This document shows positions 42,787-52,207 of a stretch of 64,000 nucleotides of DNA, piece after piece. Under the pieces are notes generated by a model that worked only from the letters and a program-made list of their open reading frames with translations, was not told the origin of the DNA and searched no databases. Source of the DNA: Sphingobium sp052327305 (GTDB lineage: Bacteria; Pseudomonadota; Alphaproteobacteria; Sphingomonadales; Sphingomonadaceae). The stretch is taken from positions 1,736,001 to 1,800,000 of the forward strand of contig NZ_CP182486.1 in NCBI RefSeq assembly GCF_052327305.1, in the 5' to 3' direction. Positions within the stretch are counted from its first letter, which is position 1, and each line of letters begins with the position of its first letter. The translations under genes were made by a program, and so were the position numbers.

Positions 42787-43856
42787 TGCGGACGATCTGC
42801 GCCTCTCTCGCTCTTTTTTCCCTCGCCGCCTGCGCGGCGGGAGAAAGGGAAATCCCGGTCGCCGTCCGTATCGCCAATTCCCTGCCTGCGGTCACCGTGC
42901 AGGCGCGCGGGGAGACCGAGCCGGTCGGCACGAACAATGCCGACGCGGCGGACGATCCGGCGATCTGGCGCAACTCGGCCGATCCCGCAGCGAGCCTCAT
43001 CGTCGGCACGGACAAGAAGGCCGGACTTTATGTTTACGGCCTCGACGGGCGGAAGCGTGACTTTATCGACGCCGGCCGAGTCAACAATGTCGACCTGAAG
43101 GCCGAGGTGCCGATCAACGGCGCGAGCGGCATTCTCGTAGTCGCCAGCGACCGCAACGATGTAGCGAACGCGAAGCTCGCGCTGTTCCGGCTCGACCCGG
43201 CGACCGCTAAGCTGGCCGCACTTGGCACCGTCGCGGCAGGGACGGGCGAAGCCTATGGCATTTGCCTTGGCCGCGACGAAACCGGCGTGTCGGCCTTCAT
43301 CGTGCTCAAGGACGGCACGATCAATCAGGTGCTGCTCGATGCCAGCGGCGCGACGCCCACTGGCCGCATCGTCCGCACCATGAAGCTCGGCACTCAGTCG
43401 GAGGGCTGTGCGGTCGACGATCGTACCCACCGGCTTTATGTGGCGGAGGAAGATGTCGGCCTGTGGCGCTTCGACGCACGTGCGAGTGGGTCGGTGGAAC
43501 CAGTGCGCGTCGGCTCGGTCGATCTCAAGCAACTGGTCGATGATGCCGAGGGCGTCGCCCTTGCCCCAATTGGCGAGAGCGGCGGCTATGTCATCGTCTC
43601 AAGCCAGGGCGACAATGCCTACACGCTCTACAACCTGACCGACGACGCCTATGTGGGCCGCTTCCGCATCGTCGATGGCCCGGCCATCGGGGGCGCGCAA
43701 GAAACCGACGGCATCGAGTTGATGGTGGGCGACTTCGGTCCTGCCTATCCCGGCGGATTGTTCATTGCACAGGATGGCCACAACAGCTCAAAGGCGCAGA
43801 ACTTCAAGCTGGTCGCGTGGGACGATATCGCGAAGGCACTGAACCTAGCAAAATAG
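42786..43856 (+). CDS. Beta-propeller phytase, lipoprotein
   Basis: Calcium-dependent 3-phytase family (BPP) enzyme of 356 residues releasing phosphate from inositol hexaphosphate. The N-terminus has a lipoprotein signal with lipobox LAAC (Cys15), so it is membrane anchored. Family motifs: DAADDPAIWRNSADPAASL, IVGTDKKAGLYVYGLDG, VNNVDL, SEGCAVDDRTHRLYVAEE, DAEGVALAP and SSQGDN, the acidic calcium and phosphate sites of the six-bladed propeller. Translation is coupled to the TonB receptor, and the pair has PHO-box-like repeats upstream, pointing to phosphate starvation control. Confidence 0.93.
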   Translation: MRTICASLALFSLAACAAGEREIPVAVRIANSLPAVTVQARGETEPVGTNNADAADDPAIWRNSADPAASLIVGTDKKAGLYVYGLDGRKRDFIDAGRVNNVDLKAEVPINGASGILVVASDRNDVANAKLALFRLDPATAKLAALGTVAAGTGEAYGICLGRDETGVSAFIVLKDGTINQVLLDASGATPTGRIVRTMKLGTQSEGCAVDDRTHRLYVAEEDVGLWRFDARASGSVEPVRVGSVDLKQLVDDAEGVALAPIGESGGYVIVSSQGDNAYTLYNLTDDAYVGRFRIVDGPAIGGAQETDGIELMVGDFGPAYPGGLFIAQDGHNSSKAQNFKLVAWDDIAKALNLAK

Positions 43857-43859
43857 GCC

Positions 43860-44306
43860 TCAGCCGCGCCCCCGATACGGCGCCACACCCTGATCGGGGA
43901 GCCACAGACCTGCTGGCGGCTCCCCGGACTGCCAGAACACATCGATGGGGATGCCCCCGCGCGGATACCAATAGCCGCCGATGCGCAGCCAGAGCGGCGC
44001 CATCTCCGTGAACAACCGCTCCCCTATCCCGACTGTGCAATCTTCGTGGAAGGCCGCATGATTGCGGAACGACCCGAGGAAGAGCTTGAGGGACTTCGAT
44101 TCGACGATGGTCTCGCCCGGCGCATAATCGATGACCAGATGCGCGAAATCGGGCTGGCCCGTAACAGGGCAGAGAGACGTGAATTCCGGCGCGGTAAAGC
44201 GCACCAGATAGGGTCTGCCGGGCCGTGGGTTGGGGACATAGTCCAGCACTGCTTCTTCCGGGCTTGCCGGAAGCGCACTGGTCTGGCCGAGATGGGTAAT
44301 GTTCAT
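43860..44306 (-). CDS. queF: NADPH-dependent 7-cyano-7-deazaguanine reductase
   Basis: Makes preQ1 from preQ0 in queuosine tRNA modification. Short (unimodular) form, 148 residues. Catalytic Cys46 in TSLCPVTGQPDF and Asp53 are present, and ESKSLKLFLGSFRNH is the NADPH-binding QueF motif. Convergent with the phytase gene (three-base gap). I found no preQ1 riboswitch before it. Confidence 0.95.
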   Translation of the reverse strand: MNITHLGQTSALPASPEEAVLDYVPNPRPGRPYLVRFTAPEFTSLCPVTGQPDFAHLVIDYAPGETIVESKSLKLFLGSFRNHAAFHEDCTVGIGERLFTEMAPLWLRIGGYWYPRGGIPIDVFWQSGEPPAGLWLPDQGVAPYRGRG

Positions 44307-44382
44307 AGGCTGCAGTTAGGCCGTGAGCAGCCATTGCGCAACGTCTCGACAAGCGGCAGGGCGAGCGCCTATCCACTGACGC

Positions 44383-45237
44383 ATGAGCGATCTCATCACT
44401 GTGGACATGCTGGCAGGGCAACTCGGCGACCCCGCCTTGCACCTCCTCGACGCGACCTACCTGCCTTTCAATCCGGAGCGTGACGCGCAGGCCGAGTATC
44501 GCGCGGGCCATATACCCGGCGCGCTGTTTCTCGATCTCGCAACGCTCTGCGATCCCGACGATCCACTGCCATCGACCGTACCGGACGTGGCAATCTTCGC
44601 CGACCGCATGGCCCAGCTAGGCGTGACGCGGGAGAGTCGGATCATCCTCTATGACAATTCGCCCCATGCAACGTCAGCGCGAGCCTGGTGGCTGATGCGG
44701 CTGTTTGGTGCGCGCGATGTCGCGATCCTCGACGGCGGACTCCGCGCGTGGAAAGCGTCGGGTCGTGATCTGGAGGTCGGCGTCGGCGCGCCTCATCCGA
44801 TTGCGCCGGAAGCGACGGGCTTTACGACTCGCGACGACGCGATGATCCGCTTCCTGCCGGCCATGAAGACAGTGGTGGCGGAGGGCACAACCCAGATCGT
44901 CGACGCGCGGGGAGCGCCCCGCTTCACCGGCGCGGAGACGGACCCCCGGCCCGGCGTTGCGCCCGGACATATGCCGGGCGCAAAGAACCTGCCTTATGGT
45001 CAGTTGCTGGATGAGACGGGGAAGTGGAAATCGCCTGAGCGCATCGCCACCGCATTTCAGGCGGCCGGGGTCGATCCGCATGCGCCGATGGTGCTCACTT
45101 GCGGATCGGGCATCACCGCTGCCGGGCTGCTCTTCGGCGCCCATTTGCTCGGCAATGATGCGACCACCCTCTATGACGGAAGCTGGTCCGAATGGGGCGC
45201 GGAACCGGATACCGCCAAAGTGACGGGGCCGGCATGA
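44383..45237 (+). CDS. sseA: 3-mercaptopyruvate sulfurtransferase
   Basis: Two-domain rhodanese of 284 residues moving sulfur from 3-mercaptopyruvate or thiosulfate to an acceptor. The N-terminal rhodanese domain (about 5-125, LLDATYLPF, GHIPGALFLDL) is inactive; the C-terminal domain (about 150-275) has catalytic Cys240 in CGSGITAAGL, the CGSGVTA-type loop of MST. The stop overlaps metC by four bases (ATGA), so the pair forms a sulfur amino acid unit. Confidence 0.92.
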   Translation: MSDLITVDMLAGQLGDPALHLLDATYLPFNPERDAQAEYRAGHIPGALFLDLATLCDPDDPLPSTVPDVAIFADRMAQLGVTRESRIILYDNSPHATSARAWWLMRLFGARDVAILDGGLRAWKASGRDLEVGVGAPHPIAPEATGFTTRDDAMIRFLPAMKTVVAEGTTQIVDARGAPRFTGAETDPRPGVAPGHMPGAKNLPYGQLLDETGKWKSPERIATAFQAAGVDPHAPMVLTCGSGITAAGLLFGAHLLGNDATTLYDGSWSEWGAEPDTAKVTGPA

Positions 45238-46463
45238 AGGACGACACGGGGAAGGATCTCGGCGCCGCGACCCGCCTCGCCCGCGCCGGCCGCCGAACTG
45301 AGTGGACCGGCATGCCCGATCAGCCCGGCGGCATCGTCAATCCGCCCGTGTGGCGCGCATCGACCATCCTTTACGAGAATGTCGCGCATTTGCGCGCCGC
45401 GACAAAGGACACGCATCAGCGCCTCTTCTATGGCCGCAAGGGCACACCCACGAGCTGGGCGCTGGCTGAGGCAATCAATGGGCTGGAGCCGGAAGCTGCA
45501 GGCACAATGCTCTACCCTTCCGGCGTCGCGGCGATCGCTGGAGCCCTGCTCGCGGTGCTCAGGCCCGGCGACCAGCTTCTCATGGTGGACACCGCTTATG
45601 ATCCGAGCCGCGCGATGTGCCACGGGTTGCTCAGCGACTTTGGCGTCGAGACGATCTTCTACGATCCGCTGATCGGCGACGGAATCGAGGCGCTCTGCAC
45701 GGAGCGCACGCGTGCGATCTTCATGGAAAGCCCCGGCAGCCTGACTTTCGAGGTACAGGACGTCCCGGCTATTGTCGCTGTAGCCAGACGGCGCGGCATC
45801 ATCACGTTGATCGACAATACCTGGGCGACGCCGCTGCTGCTCCCGGCAATGGGCCTCGGCGTCGATATCTCGATCCTCGCCTGCACGAAATATATTGTTG
45901 GCCACAGCGACGTGATGATGGGATCGGTCAGCGCGAACGCCGCGCATTGGCCAGCGATCCGCGACCGCGCTTTTGGTCTCGGCCAGATCGTCAGCCCGGA
46001 CGACGCATGGCTGGCGCTACGCGGTCTCCGCACGCTCGACATGCGACTGAAGCGCCACGGCGAAAGCGCATTGGCCGTTGCACAGTGGCTCGCCGCGCAG
46101 GACGAGGTCGCAGCCGTCTATCATCCCGCGCTGCCGACGTCCGTCGGGCACATATGCTTTGCACGCGACTTCAAAGGGCCGAGCGGCCTCTTCTCCTTTG
46201 CGCTCAAGGGCGGTCGCACAGCTGCAGCCGACGACGCGAGAGCCGCGCTGGTGGATTCCCTCGCCCTGTTCGGCATCGGCTACAGCTGGGGCGGCTACGA
46301 GAGCCTTGCTCTCCCTGTGGACCCGGGCCGCTACCGTAGTGCCACGGATTTTGCCGCGCCCGGCCATCTCGTGCGCCTGAACATCGGCCTCGAAGAACCA
46401 GTCGATCTCATCTCCGATCTGGAGCGAGGATTGGCGGCGTGGCGGAGGGCGATGGGAGGCTGA
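45234..46463 (+). CDS. metC: Cystathionine beta-lyase
   Basis: PLP enzyme of 409 residues splitting cystathionine to homocysteine, pyruvate and ammonia. Cys/Met metabolism signature: YPSGVAAIAGALLAVL, DNTWATPLLL, the PLP lysine in ACTKYIVGHSDVMMG, and GYSWGGYESL at the C-terminus typical of MetC. Start ATG 45234 lies in the sseA stop. Convergent with the cyclophilin gene. Confidence 0.92.
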   Translation: MKDDTGKDLGAATRLARAGRRTEWTGMPDQPGGIVNPPVWRASTILYENVAHLRAATKDTHQRLFYGRKGTPTSWALAEAINGLEPEAAGTMLYPSGVAAIAGALLAVLRPGDQLLMVDTAYDPSRAMCHGLLSDFGVETIFYDPLIGDGIEALCTERTRAIFMESPGSLTFEVQDVPAIVAVARRRGIITLIDNTWATPLLLPAMGLGVDISILACTKYIVGHSDVMMGSVSANAAHWPAIRDRAFGLGQIVSPDDAWLALRGLRTLDMRLKRHGESALAVAQWLAAQDEVAAVYHPALPTSVGHICFARDFKGPSGLFSFALKGGRTAAADDARAALVDSLALFGIGYSWGGYESLALPVDPGRYRSATDFAAPGHLVRLNIGLEEPVDLISDLERGLAAWRRAMGG

Positions 46464-46485
46464 GGCCCCATGTCCCCGACTGAAG

Positions 46486-47151
46486 TCAGCTCCCCCGCCG
46501 TGCGGTCACAATCTTCACGGTCGGGGCGAGCATCTGACCCTTCATCGCGCCCACGCCCGCGGTCGGGCTTTTGGGGCCGGTCGCTATGGCCTTCACGACA
46601 TCCATGCCGCTGGTGACATGGCCGAAGACAGCGAAGCCCTGATTGTCGCCCGTCGCCTTCGGGTCTGCATCCAGGCCCTTCATCTCGCCGATGATGATGA
46701 AAAAATCGCCATTGGCCGATCCGGGCGCGCCCCGCGCCATGGAGATGGCGCCGTCATCATGAGTAAGGCCAGTCTTGCTGGTCGGCTCATGAGCGATGCC
46801 TTTCAGCACCCGTTTAGGGTCATGCTGGGTGCCCCCTTGAATAAGGCCGATATCCGGCCGCTCCGGGAAGGTGAAGCCGCGATAGAAGACCGTGCCGTCC
46901 AGCCGCTTCTGATCGACATAGCGCAGGAAATTGCCGGCGGTGATCGGCGCGCGCTCAACCTCCAGCGCCAGCGTAATCGTGCCGGCACTCGTCACGAGCG
47001 TCACGGGCACCGTCTTGTAAGCCGGCTGAACCGGAGGCCCGGCTGGCGCTGGGGCAGGCGGCGGCCCGCCCTCGGGTGCAGGCGCGGTCTGAGCAGCAAG
47101 GGGAACCGGCGTGAAGGCGAGCGCGGCAGCTAGAAGTGTGCGGATCATCAT
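46486..47151 (-). CDS. Periplasmic peptidyl-prolyl cis-trans isomerase (cyclophilin type)
   Basis: Cyclophilin-like foldase of 221 residues with signal peptide (cleavage near PLAAQ/TA) and a Pro/Ala-rich linker (24-44). The core has TLALEVERAPITAGNFLRYVD, FYRGFTFPE, IQGGT, SMARGAPGSANGDFFI and FAVFGHV. The two-stage start ATGATG makes 47151 or 47148 possible. Divergent from crtZ; the long upstream frame antisense to crtZ is not part of it. Confidence 0.9.
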   Translation of the reverse strand: MMIRTLLAAALAFTPVPLAAQTAPAPEGGPPPAPAPAGPPVQPAYKTVPVTLVTSAGTITLALEVERAPITAGNFLRYVDQKRLDGTVFYRGFTFPERPDIGLIQGGTQHDPKRVLKGIAHEPTSKTGLTHDDGAISMARGAPGSANGDFFIIIGEMKGLDADPKATGDNQGFAVFGHVTSGMDVVKAIATGPKSPTAGVGAMKGQMLAPTVKIVTARRGS

Positions 47152-47238
47152 GCGCCGACGATAGCGCAGCACGCGCGCGCATTGAAGCCTCGTGCTTGCA
47201 CCCTCGCCATCGGCGATGCACGGGTTTATAGGCGCGCC

Positions 47239-47754
47239 ATGCACGCGCTCGCGCTCATCGCCCTTTTCCTCGTCACGCTCGCCGGCATGGAAGGCTTCGC
47301 CTATGTGATGCATCGCTGGGTGATGCACGGACCGGGGTGGGTGCTCCATGCCAGCCATCATCGTCCCCGAACCGGCTTCTTCGAGGCAAACGACCTCTAT
47401 TTCCTGATCTTCGCGGCACCTTCCATTCTGCTCCTGCTCGGCGGCGTGCAGCTGGGCTGGGGCGATTGGGCGACGGCGGTGGGCGCCGGCATCGCGGCCT
47501 ATGGAGCCATTTATCTCGGCTTTCACGACATCATCGTCCACCAGCGCGTGGCCCATCGTTATGTACCGCGTGGCCGCTACATGAAGCGCATCGTGCAGGC
47601 GCACAGGCTGCACCATGTCGTGGAGACGCGGGAAGGCAATGTCAGCTTCGGCTTCCTCGTTGCGCCCGCCCCGGAAACGCTCAAGCGCCAGCTCGCGGGT
47701 CTGCGTGCCGGCATCCGCGCGCCGACGGGTCCGGATCAGCCACCGGCGAGATAG
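47239..47754 (+). CDS. crtZ: Beta-carotene hydroxylase
   Basis: Integral membrane di-iron hydroxylase of 171 residues adding 3-hydroxyl groups to beta-carotene (zeaxanthin route; sphingomonads make yellow nostoxanthin-type pigments from it). The histidine clusters HRWVMH, HASHH, HDIIVHQRVAH and HRLHH are all present, with about four membrane helices. No other carotenoid genes are nearby. Its 3' end overlaps the convergent acyl-CoA synthetase by 19 bases. Confidence 0.93.
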   Translation: MHALALIALFLVTLAGMEGFAYVMHRWVMHGPGWVLHASHHRPRTGFFEANDLYFLIFAAPSILLLLGGVQLGWGDWATAVGAGIAAYGAIYLGFHDIIVHQRVAHRYVPRGRYMKRIVQAHRLHHVVETREGNVSFGFLVAPAPETLKRQLAGLRAGIRAPTGPDQPPAR

Positions 47755-49418
47755 GCTTCGCGCACGGCCCTTTTGTCGATTTTCTCCGTGCCGAGGCGCG
47801 GGAGGGGGGCAACGGAGATGGCGATAGCGATGGGGCGCTTGAACGGTGCCAGTCCAGGAGCGACGAGCGAACCGAGCGCCGCCTCGTCCAGCACGGAGCC
47901 GTCTCGTAAGCGCACCGCCGCGACGGGAACCTCGCCCAGTCGCTCATCGGGCACGCCGAAGACGCTGCACTCCAGCACATCTGCAACCCCGTAGAGGGCC
48001 GCTTCGACCTCCGCGCAGGCGATATTCTCGCCGCCCCGAATGATGATGTCCTTCTTACGGTCGACGATGAAGAGATAGCCCGCCTCGTCTTGATAGCCGA
48101 TGTCGCCGGTCAGCGCATGGCCCGAGGGGGTAAAGAGCGCCGCGCTCTCTTCGGGTTGATTGCAATAGCCTGAGATATTGGCGATCGAGCGGATGCCGAT
48201 CTCGCCGACATTCCCCGCCGGCAGAACAGTCCCGTCGGCTCCGAAGATCGCGACGTCGACGATCGGACTCGTAGGTAGCCCGGTGCTTGCTGGTCGCTCG
48301 GCATAAGACGCTCGCGCAATGTTGCAGCCCACGGCATTGGTCTCGGTGAGGCCATAGCCAAGCACCGGCGCGGCGGTGGGGAGGCCGGCGGAGATACGCG
48401 GCACATGCTCGGGCGGTCGGGGCGCGCCGCCCGCTGCAATGTCTGTGAGCGAGGAGAGATCATAGTCATCCCGCCGAGGGTGGGTCACGATCTCGTCACC
48501 CATCAGCGGCACGCCGATAAAATAAGTGACGCGCTCTGCCGCGATCAGCCGCATCGCTTCCTCCACATCCCAGCGGGGCATGAGCACCAGCTTGCGGCCA
48601 GCGACAAAGCTGGTGAGCAACAGCGCCACTTCCGCGGTCACGTGGAACAGCGGCAGGTTGAGCAGCGAAGCGGGCGGCATGGGCGGCCGCCCTTCCTCGG
48701 CGAGGACGCCTGCGAAAGCCGCCATAGCGCTGGCGAAACTCATCGCCGCCTGCACCTTGGCCCGATGCGTGGAAATGGCTCCCTTGCACGTGCCTGTCGA
48801 GCCGGAGGTGAAGAGGATTGTTGCATGAGCATCCGGCCCCAGGGTCGGCAGCACCTGGTCAGCCCCCTTCCCCCTATCGAACGCCGCCAGCGCGCTCTCG
48901 ATCGGCCCATCAAGGTCGAGCGGCACAATCGGCAGCTCCGGCAGATCTCCGCTCAGCGCCTGCGCGCGCCGCGCGTCCGCAATGACGAGGCGGCAATCAG
49001 CGTCGCGGATCGCCCGGGCCATTTCTGGTCCGGTCCAGAAGGCATTGACGAGGCAGGCCACCCCGCCCGCCATCATGATCCCCATATAGGCGATCACCCA
49101 CCCGGCGCCGTTGCGGGCGGCCAGCGCGACATAATCGCCCGGCGCCACGCCATGCCTCGCGATTAGACCTGCCGCGACCTGCCCCGCACGCGTGTAAGCC
49201 TGTGCGAAGCTCAGTCGATCCTCGCCATCGACGAGGAAGGTGGTGTCGCCATATGTACCGGCGGCAAAGGCGAAGAGACCCGGCAGGTCGGGCGGTGCCC
49301 TCAGAAACGCGGGATAAGTTGCGCCGCTTAGTGTCGCGCTACCCAGCGCAAAGGGCGCATCGGGAGCAATCAATGCCTGCCTGTGACGATCGATTGCCGC
49401 ATCGAGCGGGTGAACCAT
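47736..49418 (-). CDS. Acyl-CoA synthetase (AMP-forming ligase)
   Basis: Adenylate-forming enzyme of 560 residues activating a carboxylic acid with ATP and CoA. P-loop ILFTSGSTGTCKGA (about 215-228), YGLTETNAVG, TGDIGYQDEAGYLFIVDRKKD and RGGENIACAEVEAAL are the standard motifs, and the C-terminal catalytic lysine is in GTEKIDKRAVRE. The P-loop has Cys where Pro is usual. ATG 49418 has AGGAGG upstream. Medium/long chain or aromatic substrate cannot be decided. Divergent from lgt. Confidence 0.9.
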   Translation of the reverse strand: MVHPLDAAIDRHRQALIAPDAPFALGSATLSGATYPAFLRAPPDLPGLFAFAAGTYGDTTFLVDGEDRLSFAQAYTRAGQVAAGLIARHGVAPGDYVALAARNGAGWVIAYMGIMMAGGVACLVNAFWTGPEMARAIRDADCRLVIADARRAQALSGDLPELPIVPLDLDGPIESALAAFDRGKGADQVLPTLGPDAHATILFTSGSTGTCKGAISTHRAKVQAAMSFASAMAAFAGVLAEEGRPPMPPASLLNLPLFHVTAEVALLLTSFVAGRKLVLMPRWDVEEAMRLIAAERVTYFIGVPLMGDEIVTHPRRDDYDLSSLTDIAAGGAPRPPEHVPRISAGLPTAAPVLGYGLTETNAVGCNIARASYAERPASTGLPTSPIVDVAIFGADGTVLPAGNVGEIGIRSIANISGYCNQPEESAALFTPSGHALTGDIGYQDEAGYLFIVDRKKDIIIRGGENIACAEVEAALYGVADVLECSVFGVPDERLGEVPVAAVRLRDGSVLDEAALGSLVAPGLAPFKRPIAIAISVAPLPRLGTEKIDKRAVREAYLAGG

Positions 49419-49465
49419 GTTCACGATCCTCCTCTCCGGCCTTGGTCTGGCTTTCGTCTTCAACT

Positions 49466-50374
49466 ATGCAGGCGAAAATCCCTGGGGGAAAGCCTTTGAG
49501 TTTCGTTCACTTCGCCGCTGCCGCCAGTGCCGCCGTTCAGCCCATCCAGTTCACGGACCTCGGGCTTGATCCCGTGGCGCTCGACCTCGGCTTCTTCACG
49601 ATAAAGTGGTACAGCCTGGCCTATCTGGCCGGCATCCTCATCGGATACTGGTATCTCACCCGCCTTCTGCGCGAGCCTGGCGCTCCCATGGCACGACGGC
49701 ACGCGGACGACATGATCTTCTATGCCACGCTCGGCATCATCATCGGCGGGCGACTGGGCTATATTATCTTCTACCAGCCCTCGATCCTCGCAAATCCGCT
49801 CGATATCCTCAAGCTATGGCAAGGCGGAATGTCACTTCACGGCGGCACGATCGGTGTGCTCATCGCCATTTGGTGGATGACACGGAAAGAACATCTCTCT
49901 TTCCTGCGGGTGTGCGACTATGTCGCCTGCGTCGTGCCCTTTGGCCTGTTCTTCGGCCGGCTCGCAAACTTCGTGAACGGCGAACTTTGGGGCAAGGTGA
50001 CCGATGTGCCTTGGGCCATCGTCTTTCCGGATGGGGGCGCGCTGCCCCGTCACCCGAGCCAGCTTTATGAGGCGGCGCTCGAAGGTCCGCTGCTTTTCGC
50101 CATCCTCGCATGGTTCTTCTGGCGGACGGATGCGCGCTACCACCCCGGCAAGCTGTTCGGAATCGCGGCGATCGGCTACGGCGCGGCCCGTTTCTTCGTC
50201 GAATATTATCGCGAAGCGGATCAGCAGCTTATGGAGTTCGCCGAGCGCACAGGGCTTCATATGGGCCAATGGCTCACTATCCCGCTGCTGGTAGGCGGCC
50301 TCTATCTGGTCGTGACGTCGAAGGGACGGCGCACGCGCGTCGAGCCCGTGGCCGGCAGCAAGAGTGTCAGCTAA
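49466..50374 (+). CDS. lgt: Prolipoprotein diacylglyceryl transferase
   Basis: Inner-membrane enzyme attaching diacylglycerol to the lipobox cysteine of lipoproteins. 302 residues, seven helices. Lgt signature: IGGRLGYIIFYQP, GGMSLHGGTIGVL with the essential His, GRLANFVNGELWG and PRHPSQLYEA. ATG 49466 is one start; TTG 49497 with GGGGGAAA before it is an equally good shorter start. The midA gene overlaps the 3' end by 11 bases. Confidence 0.94.
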   Translation: MQAKIPGGKPLSFVHFAAAASAAVQPIQFTDLGLDPVALDLGFFTIKWYSLAYLAGILIGYWYLTRLLREPGAPMARRHADDMIFYATLGIIIGGRLGYIIFYQPSILANPLDILKLWQGGMSLHGGTIGVLIAIWWMTRKEHLSFLRVCDYVACVVPFGLFFGRLANFVNGELWGKVTDVPWAIVFPDGGALPRHPSQLYEAALEGPLLFAILAWFFWRTDARYHPGKLFGIAAIGYGAARFFVEYYREADQQLMEFAERTGLHMGQWLTIPLLVGGLYLVVTSKGRRTRVEPVAGSKSVS

Positions 50375-51371
50375 AGCACCGGAAGCCGCGCCCTCGCTTC
50401 ATGATTTCATGAGCGCGGCCAACGCGACTTATTATGGATCGCGCGATCCGCTCGGCGCGTCGGGCGACTTCATCACCGCGCCAGAGATTAGCCAGATGTT
50501 CGGTGAACTCGTCGGCCTCTGGGCCGCCGACCTCTGGCATCGCGCGGGCGCGCCAACCGATACCGCCTATGTGGAACTAGGGCCGGGACGCGGAACTCTG
50601 GCTGCCGACGCAATGCGGGCTATGGCCCGCGCAGGGCTGACGCCCCCGGTACATCTCGTCGAAACCAGCCCCACGCTGCGGAGCGCGCAGGCGGAACGCG
50701 TGCCCGCCGCACAATGGCACAACACGATCGACACGTTGCCTGCGGACCGGCCGCTGCTCATCGTCGCGAACGAGTTTTTCGATGCCCTGCCGATCCGTCA
50801 GTTCGTGCGGACAGGGCGTGGCTGGCGCGAACATCTGATGATGGATGGAAGGCTGGTCGCAGGCGAGGCTGACTGCGCGGCCGAGATTCCCGTCGCGCTG
50901 GCCGATGCTCCGCTCGGCGCGATCGTCGAGCAAAATCCGGCGGCCGAGACGATCATGGCGACGCTCGCCGCGCGCCTCGCAAGGCAGGGCGGGGCGTTCC
51001 TTATCGTCGATTATGGCTATGAGGGGCCGGCCACCGGCGATACGCTGCAGGCCGTAATGAATCATCGCTTCGCCGACCCACTCGCTGAACCCGGAAGCCG
51101 CGACCTCACGGCCCATGTCGATTTCTCGATGCTGGCCATGATCGCGCGGGCACAGGGTTTGCTGACGAGCCCTGTCGTCGGGCAGGGCATGTTCCTCAAG
51201 GCGCTGGGTATTGATGCGCGCGCTCAGGCTCTTGCTCGCGCAAACCCCGCTCGCTCGGACACTCTGTTTGGCCAGCGCGACCGTCTCACCAAAGACTCGC
51301 AGATGGGTCGGCTCTTCAAGGTTTTGGCCGTGCGCCACGCGGACTGGCCCATGCCGGCAGGCTTCGCGTGA
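50364..51371 (+). CDS. MidA/NDUFAF7-like SAM-dependent methyltransferase
   Basis: Class I methyltransferase of 335 residues of the COG1565 (NDUFAF7) family; the mitochondrial member methylates an arginine of complex I subunit NDUFS2. Evidence: YYGSRDPLGASGDFITAPEISQMFGELVGLW, the SAM loop VELGPGRGTLAADAMRA, ANEFFDALPIRQF and VDYGYEGPATGDTLQ. Start GTG 50364 overlaps lgt. The stop overlaps pgeF (GTGA). Confidence 0.9.
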   Translation: MSAKAPEAAPSLHDFMSAANATYYGSRDPLGASGDFITAPEISQMFGELVGLWAADLWHRAGAPTDTAYVELGPGRGTLAADAMRAMARAGLTPPVHLVETSPTLRSAQAERVPAAQWHNTIDTLPADRPLLIVANEFFDALPIRQFVRTGRGWREHLMMDGRLVAGEADCAAEIPVALADAPLGAIVEQNPAAETIMATLAARLARQGGAFLIVDYGYEGPATGDTLQAVMNHRFADPLAEPGSRDLTAHVDFSMLAMIARAQGLLTSPVVGQGMFLKALGIDARAQALARANPARSDTLFGQRDRLTKDSQMGRLFKVLAVRHADWPMPAGFA

Positions 51372-52162
51372 GCGGTTCGGAGGCCCCTGCACCGGAGCGG
51401 TTGGTGAGCGCAGCACTGTCCGCCACTGCTCATGGCTTCTTCGGCCGGCGAGGCGGTGTGACCACCGGGCCAATGGCCTCGCTCGATATGGGCCGTCGGG
51501 GAAGCTCGGAAATCAGTCCCGAACTGGCTGAAAATCGCCGGCGCGTGATCGCCGCGACCTTGCCGGGCGCAGCGTTGGTGAGCGTGCATCAGGTCCATTC
51601 GCCGGATTGCGTCACCGTCTCCGCCCCTTTCGACGAGGCCAATCGGCCGCAGGCGGACGCCCTGGCAACTTCTACACCCGGCCTGCTGCTGGGCATTCTC
51701 ACAGCCGATTGCGTGCCGGTGCTTTTTGCCGACGAAGCGGTCGGCGTGATCGGGGCGGCTCATGCCGGCTGGAAAGGTGCGATTAGCGGCGTCACGGATC
51801 GGACGATCGCGGCGATGGAGGCGCTGGGCGCCGAGCGCAGCCGGATCGTTGCCGCAATCGGTCCCTGCATCGGGCGCGCGTCCTACGAAGTGGGCGACGA
51901 TTTCGCTCGCCGCTTCGAAGACGAGGCTGCGGAAAACGAGCGCTTCTTCACACCGGGCCGTCCCGGACATCAGCTGTTCGATATCGAAGGCTATGTTGCG
52001 CACCGCCTTGCGCAGGCCGGCGTCAGCCGCGTCGATTGCCTGGGCGAGGATACGCTCTCTCAGCCGGACCGCTTCTACAGTTACAGGCGTTCGTGCCTTG
52101 CCGGCGAGCCGGATTATGGCCGGCAGATTTCCGTGATCGGCTTGGCCCACGCGGGGAAATAG
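51368..52162 (+). CDS. pgeF: PgeF/YfiH (LACC1-like) protein
   Basis: A 264-residue protein of the multicopper-like DUF152 family, linked to peptidoglycan editing and purine nucleoside cleavage. Conserved metal site residues: SVHQVHSPDCV, TADCVPVLFAD and AAHAGWKGAISGV, plus IGPCIGRASYEVGD. Start is GTG in the midA stop. Third gene of the lgt-midA-pgeF run. Confidence 0.92.
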   Translation: MSGSEAPAPERLVSAALSATAHGFFGRRGGVTTGPMASLDMGRRGSSEISPELAENRRRVIAATLPGAALVSVHQVHSPDCVTVSAPFDEANRPQADALATSTPGLLLGILTADCVPVLFADEAVGVIGAAHAGWKGAISGVTDRTIAAMEALGAERSRIVAAIGPCIGRASYEVGDDFARRFEDEAAENERFFTPGRPGHQLFDIEGYVAHRLAQAGVSRVDCLGEDTLSQPDRFYSYRRSCLAGEPDYGRQISVIGLAHAGK

Positions 52163-52207
52163 TCGCTCAACTACGCGCCGCAATCGGGGGATGGCCCCGG
52201 CCACTCC

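Noticed and set aside
44307..44382. Possible preQ1 riboswitch before queF
   Set aside because: The short divergent gap lacks the A-rich tail and pseudoknot pattern of preQ1 riboswitches.
48640..48656. parS-like half site CACGTGGAACA
   Set aside because: The left half does not match the palindrome, and it lies inside the acyl-CoA synthetase gene. Other CACGTG sites (26786, 36999, 48787, 58256) also lack the flanks.
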